The notes below the pieces were generated by a model that worked only from the letters and a program-made list of their open reading frames with translations, searched no databases and was not told the origin of the DNA. The position numbers and the translations under genes were made by a program. This document shows positions 5,844-6,614 of a DNA stretch of 6,614 nucleotides, piece by piece. The stretch is from Thermoplasmata archaeon (GTDB lineage: Archaea; Thermoplasmatota; E2; DHVEG-1; B18-G2). Where the stretch lies: positions 1 through 6,614 of the forward strand of contig JAGHAD010000155.1 of NCBI GenBank assembly GCA_021161685.1. The letters run 5' to 3'. How positions within the stretch are numbered: the stretch's first letter is position 1; each line of letters starts with the position of its first letter.

Positions 5844-6614
5844 TTATCTCTTTACTTCTATCTCCTCGAGCTCCTTTCTTGCGGTTTCGTAAGGTTTAAG
5901 TAAAGCTATTGAAAGCAGGGATATCAACGGATAGATCGCGGTAAATGTCCAGAAGCCTTTCATCGTGACTTCCATCTTAGGCAATGTAAAAATTAAGCTT
6001 ATGATCAAAGGTGCTATTACATATGCAGGTCTCCCGATGGTTGAAGCCCATCCGACGCAGGTTCCCCTTATTTCTGTTGGAAATATCTCTGGAAGGTAAA
6101 CGACTATCCACGCATACCAAAACATAAAAAAGAAATAGACAAGTGGTGTAAGGAGAGGAAGAAATTCTCTTGGAGAAAAATCCACTAGAACTACGGATAT
6201 TGCGAATCCCAAACTGCCAAGATAAAGCGTTTTTCTCCTACCTATCACATCCATAAGCCATCCTGCTAAGAAAGCACTAGTTATGCATAGAAATTGAGAA
6301 ATTAAAAAGACTATACCGAATGTTTCCTTGGAATAATGGTGGATATCCATCAGAAAAACGCCCGCATACTTGAGATGAAAAGATGATGCTAACCAGCAGA
6401 ACCAAACGATTGATCCAATCGCTATGTACTTCAAATCCTTTCTCTTCATAACACCATATCCATAAAAGTGCCTCTTTTTCTTCCCCCTTTTCCTTTCTTC
6501 ACTTATCTTTTCATATCTTCTCGTCTCCTTCATGAATATCCACATTACCAAAATTGAAATTGTAAAAAAGAAAGCAAAACCATACATCCATTTCCAACCA
6601 AACCTATCTGGGAG
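5844..6614 (-). CDS. MFS transporter, C-terminal half (sugar/organic-acid porter type)
   Basis: The frame is open to the right edge, so the first five or so helices are missing; 256 residues remain. The segment starts with GWKWMYGFA, the conserved GWRW sequence that leads into helix 6. Numbered from the edge, helices lie at about 11-28 (TM6), 62-88, 97-119, 129-145, 150-173, 184-209 and 220-239 (TM12). A Lys/Arg-rich loop at 29-61 is the cytoplasmic link between the two halves. The family signature GWLMDVIGRRK (118-128) lies between TM8 and TM9, and PEIFPTEIRGT (175-185) after TM10 is the E-x-x-P-T-x-x-R-G motif of sugar and aromatic/organic-acid porters. Such carriers use a cation gradient or facilitate diffusion across the cytoplasmic membrane. 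The substrate is not readable. It ends in a charged tail and TAA, 44 bp before the ATG of the surface protein. Family assignment is firm. Confidence 0.92.
   Translation of the reverse strand, partial: LPDRFGWKWMYGFAFFFTISILVMWIFMKETRRYEKISEERKRGKKKRHFYGYGVMKRKDLKYIAIGSIVWFCWLASSFHLKYAGVFLMDIHHYSKETFGIVFLISQFLCITSAFLAGWLMDVIGRRKTLYLGSLGFAISVVLVDFSPREFLPLLTPLVYFFFMFWYAWIVVYLPEIFPTEIRGTCVGWASTIGRPAYVIAPLIISLIFTLPKMEVTMKGFWTFTAIYPLISLLSIALLKPYETARKELEEIEVKR

Overview
The window looks like a piece of an archaeal, probably thermophilic, genome. It is AT-rich. Arginine is written almost only with AGA/AGG in the first gene (11 of 12 codons). Ribosome-binding sites, where visible, are of the GGTGA/GGAG type. 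At least one gene has a TATA-like box about 30 bp before its ATG and almost no leader. Gene content (isocitrate dehydrogenase family, transglutaminase-like protein, MFS carrier, TauE/SafE permease, giant surface protein) would fit a euryarchaeon, possibly in or near the Thermoplasmata. That lineage is an impression from gene content and codon use, not a demonstrated placement.

Layout. (1) 1-576, + strand: C-terminal part of an isocitrate/isopropylmalate dehydrogenase family enzyme, cut by the left edge. (2) 577-857: a 281-bp non-coding gap with a T-rich possible terminator, a perfect 13-bp dyad, and TATA-like and Shine-Dalgarno-like sequences before the next gene. (3) 858-1838, + strand: a transglutaminase-like cysteine protein with a complete Cys-His-Asp triad. 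(4) 1828-2601, - strand: a TauE/SafE family membrane permease that converges on gene 3 with an 11-bp overlap and has a puzzling start region. (5) 2647-5799, - strand: a protein of about 1050 residues that I do not recognise. It has a signal peptide, an ectodomain of about 830 residues that ends in three tandem Ig-like modules, and a C-terminal block of five membrane helices. (6) 5844-6614, - strand: C-terminal half of an MFS sugar/organic-acid-type transporter, cut by the right edge.

Genes 6, 5 and 4 all run leftward with short gaps of about 45 bp and may form a cell-envelope and transport cluster. Gene 5 also has its own promoter-like sequence in the gap after gene 6. The two rightward genes are metabolically unrelated to that cluster as far as the sequence shows. 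No RNA genes, insertion sequences or CRISPR arrays were seen. The most interesting items are the unrecognised giant surface protein with its C-terminal 'PWW' multi-helix module, and the frameshift-like arrangement at the 5' end of the TauE gene.
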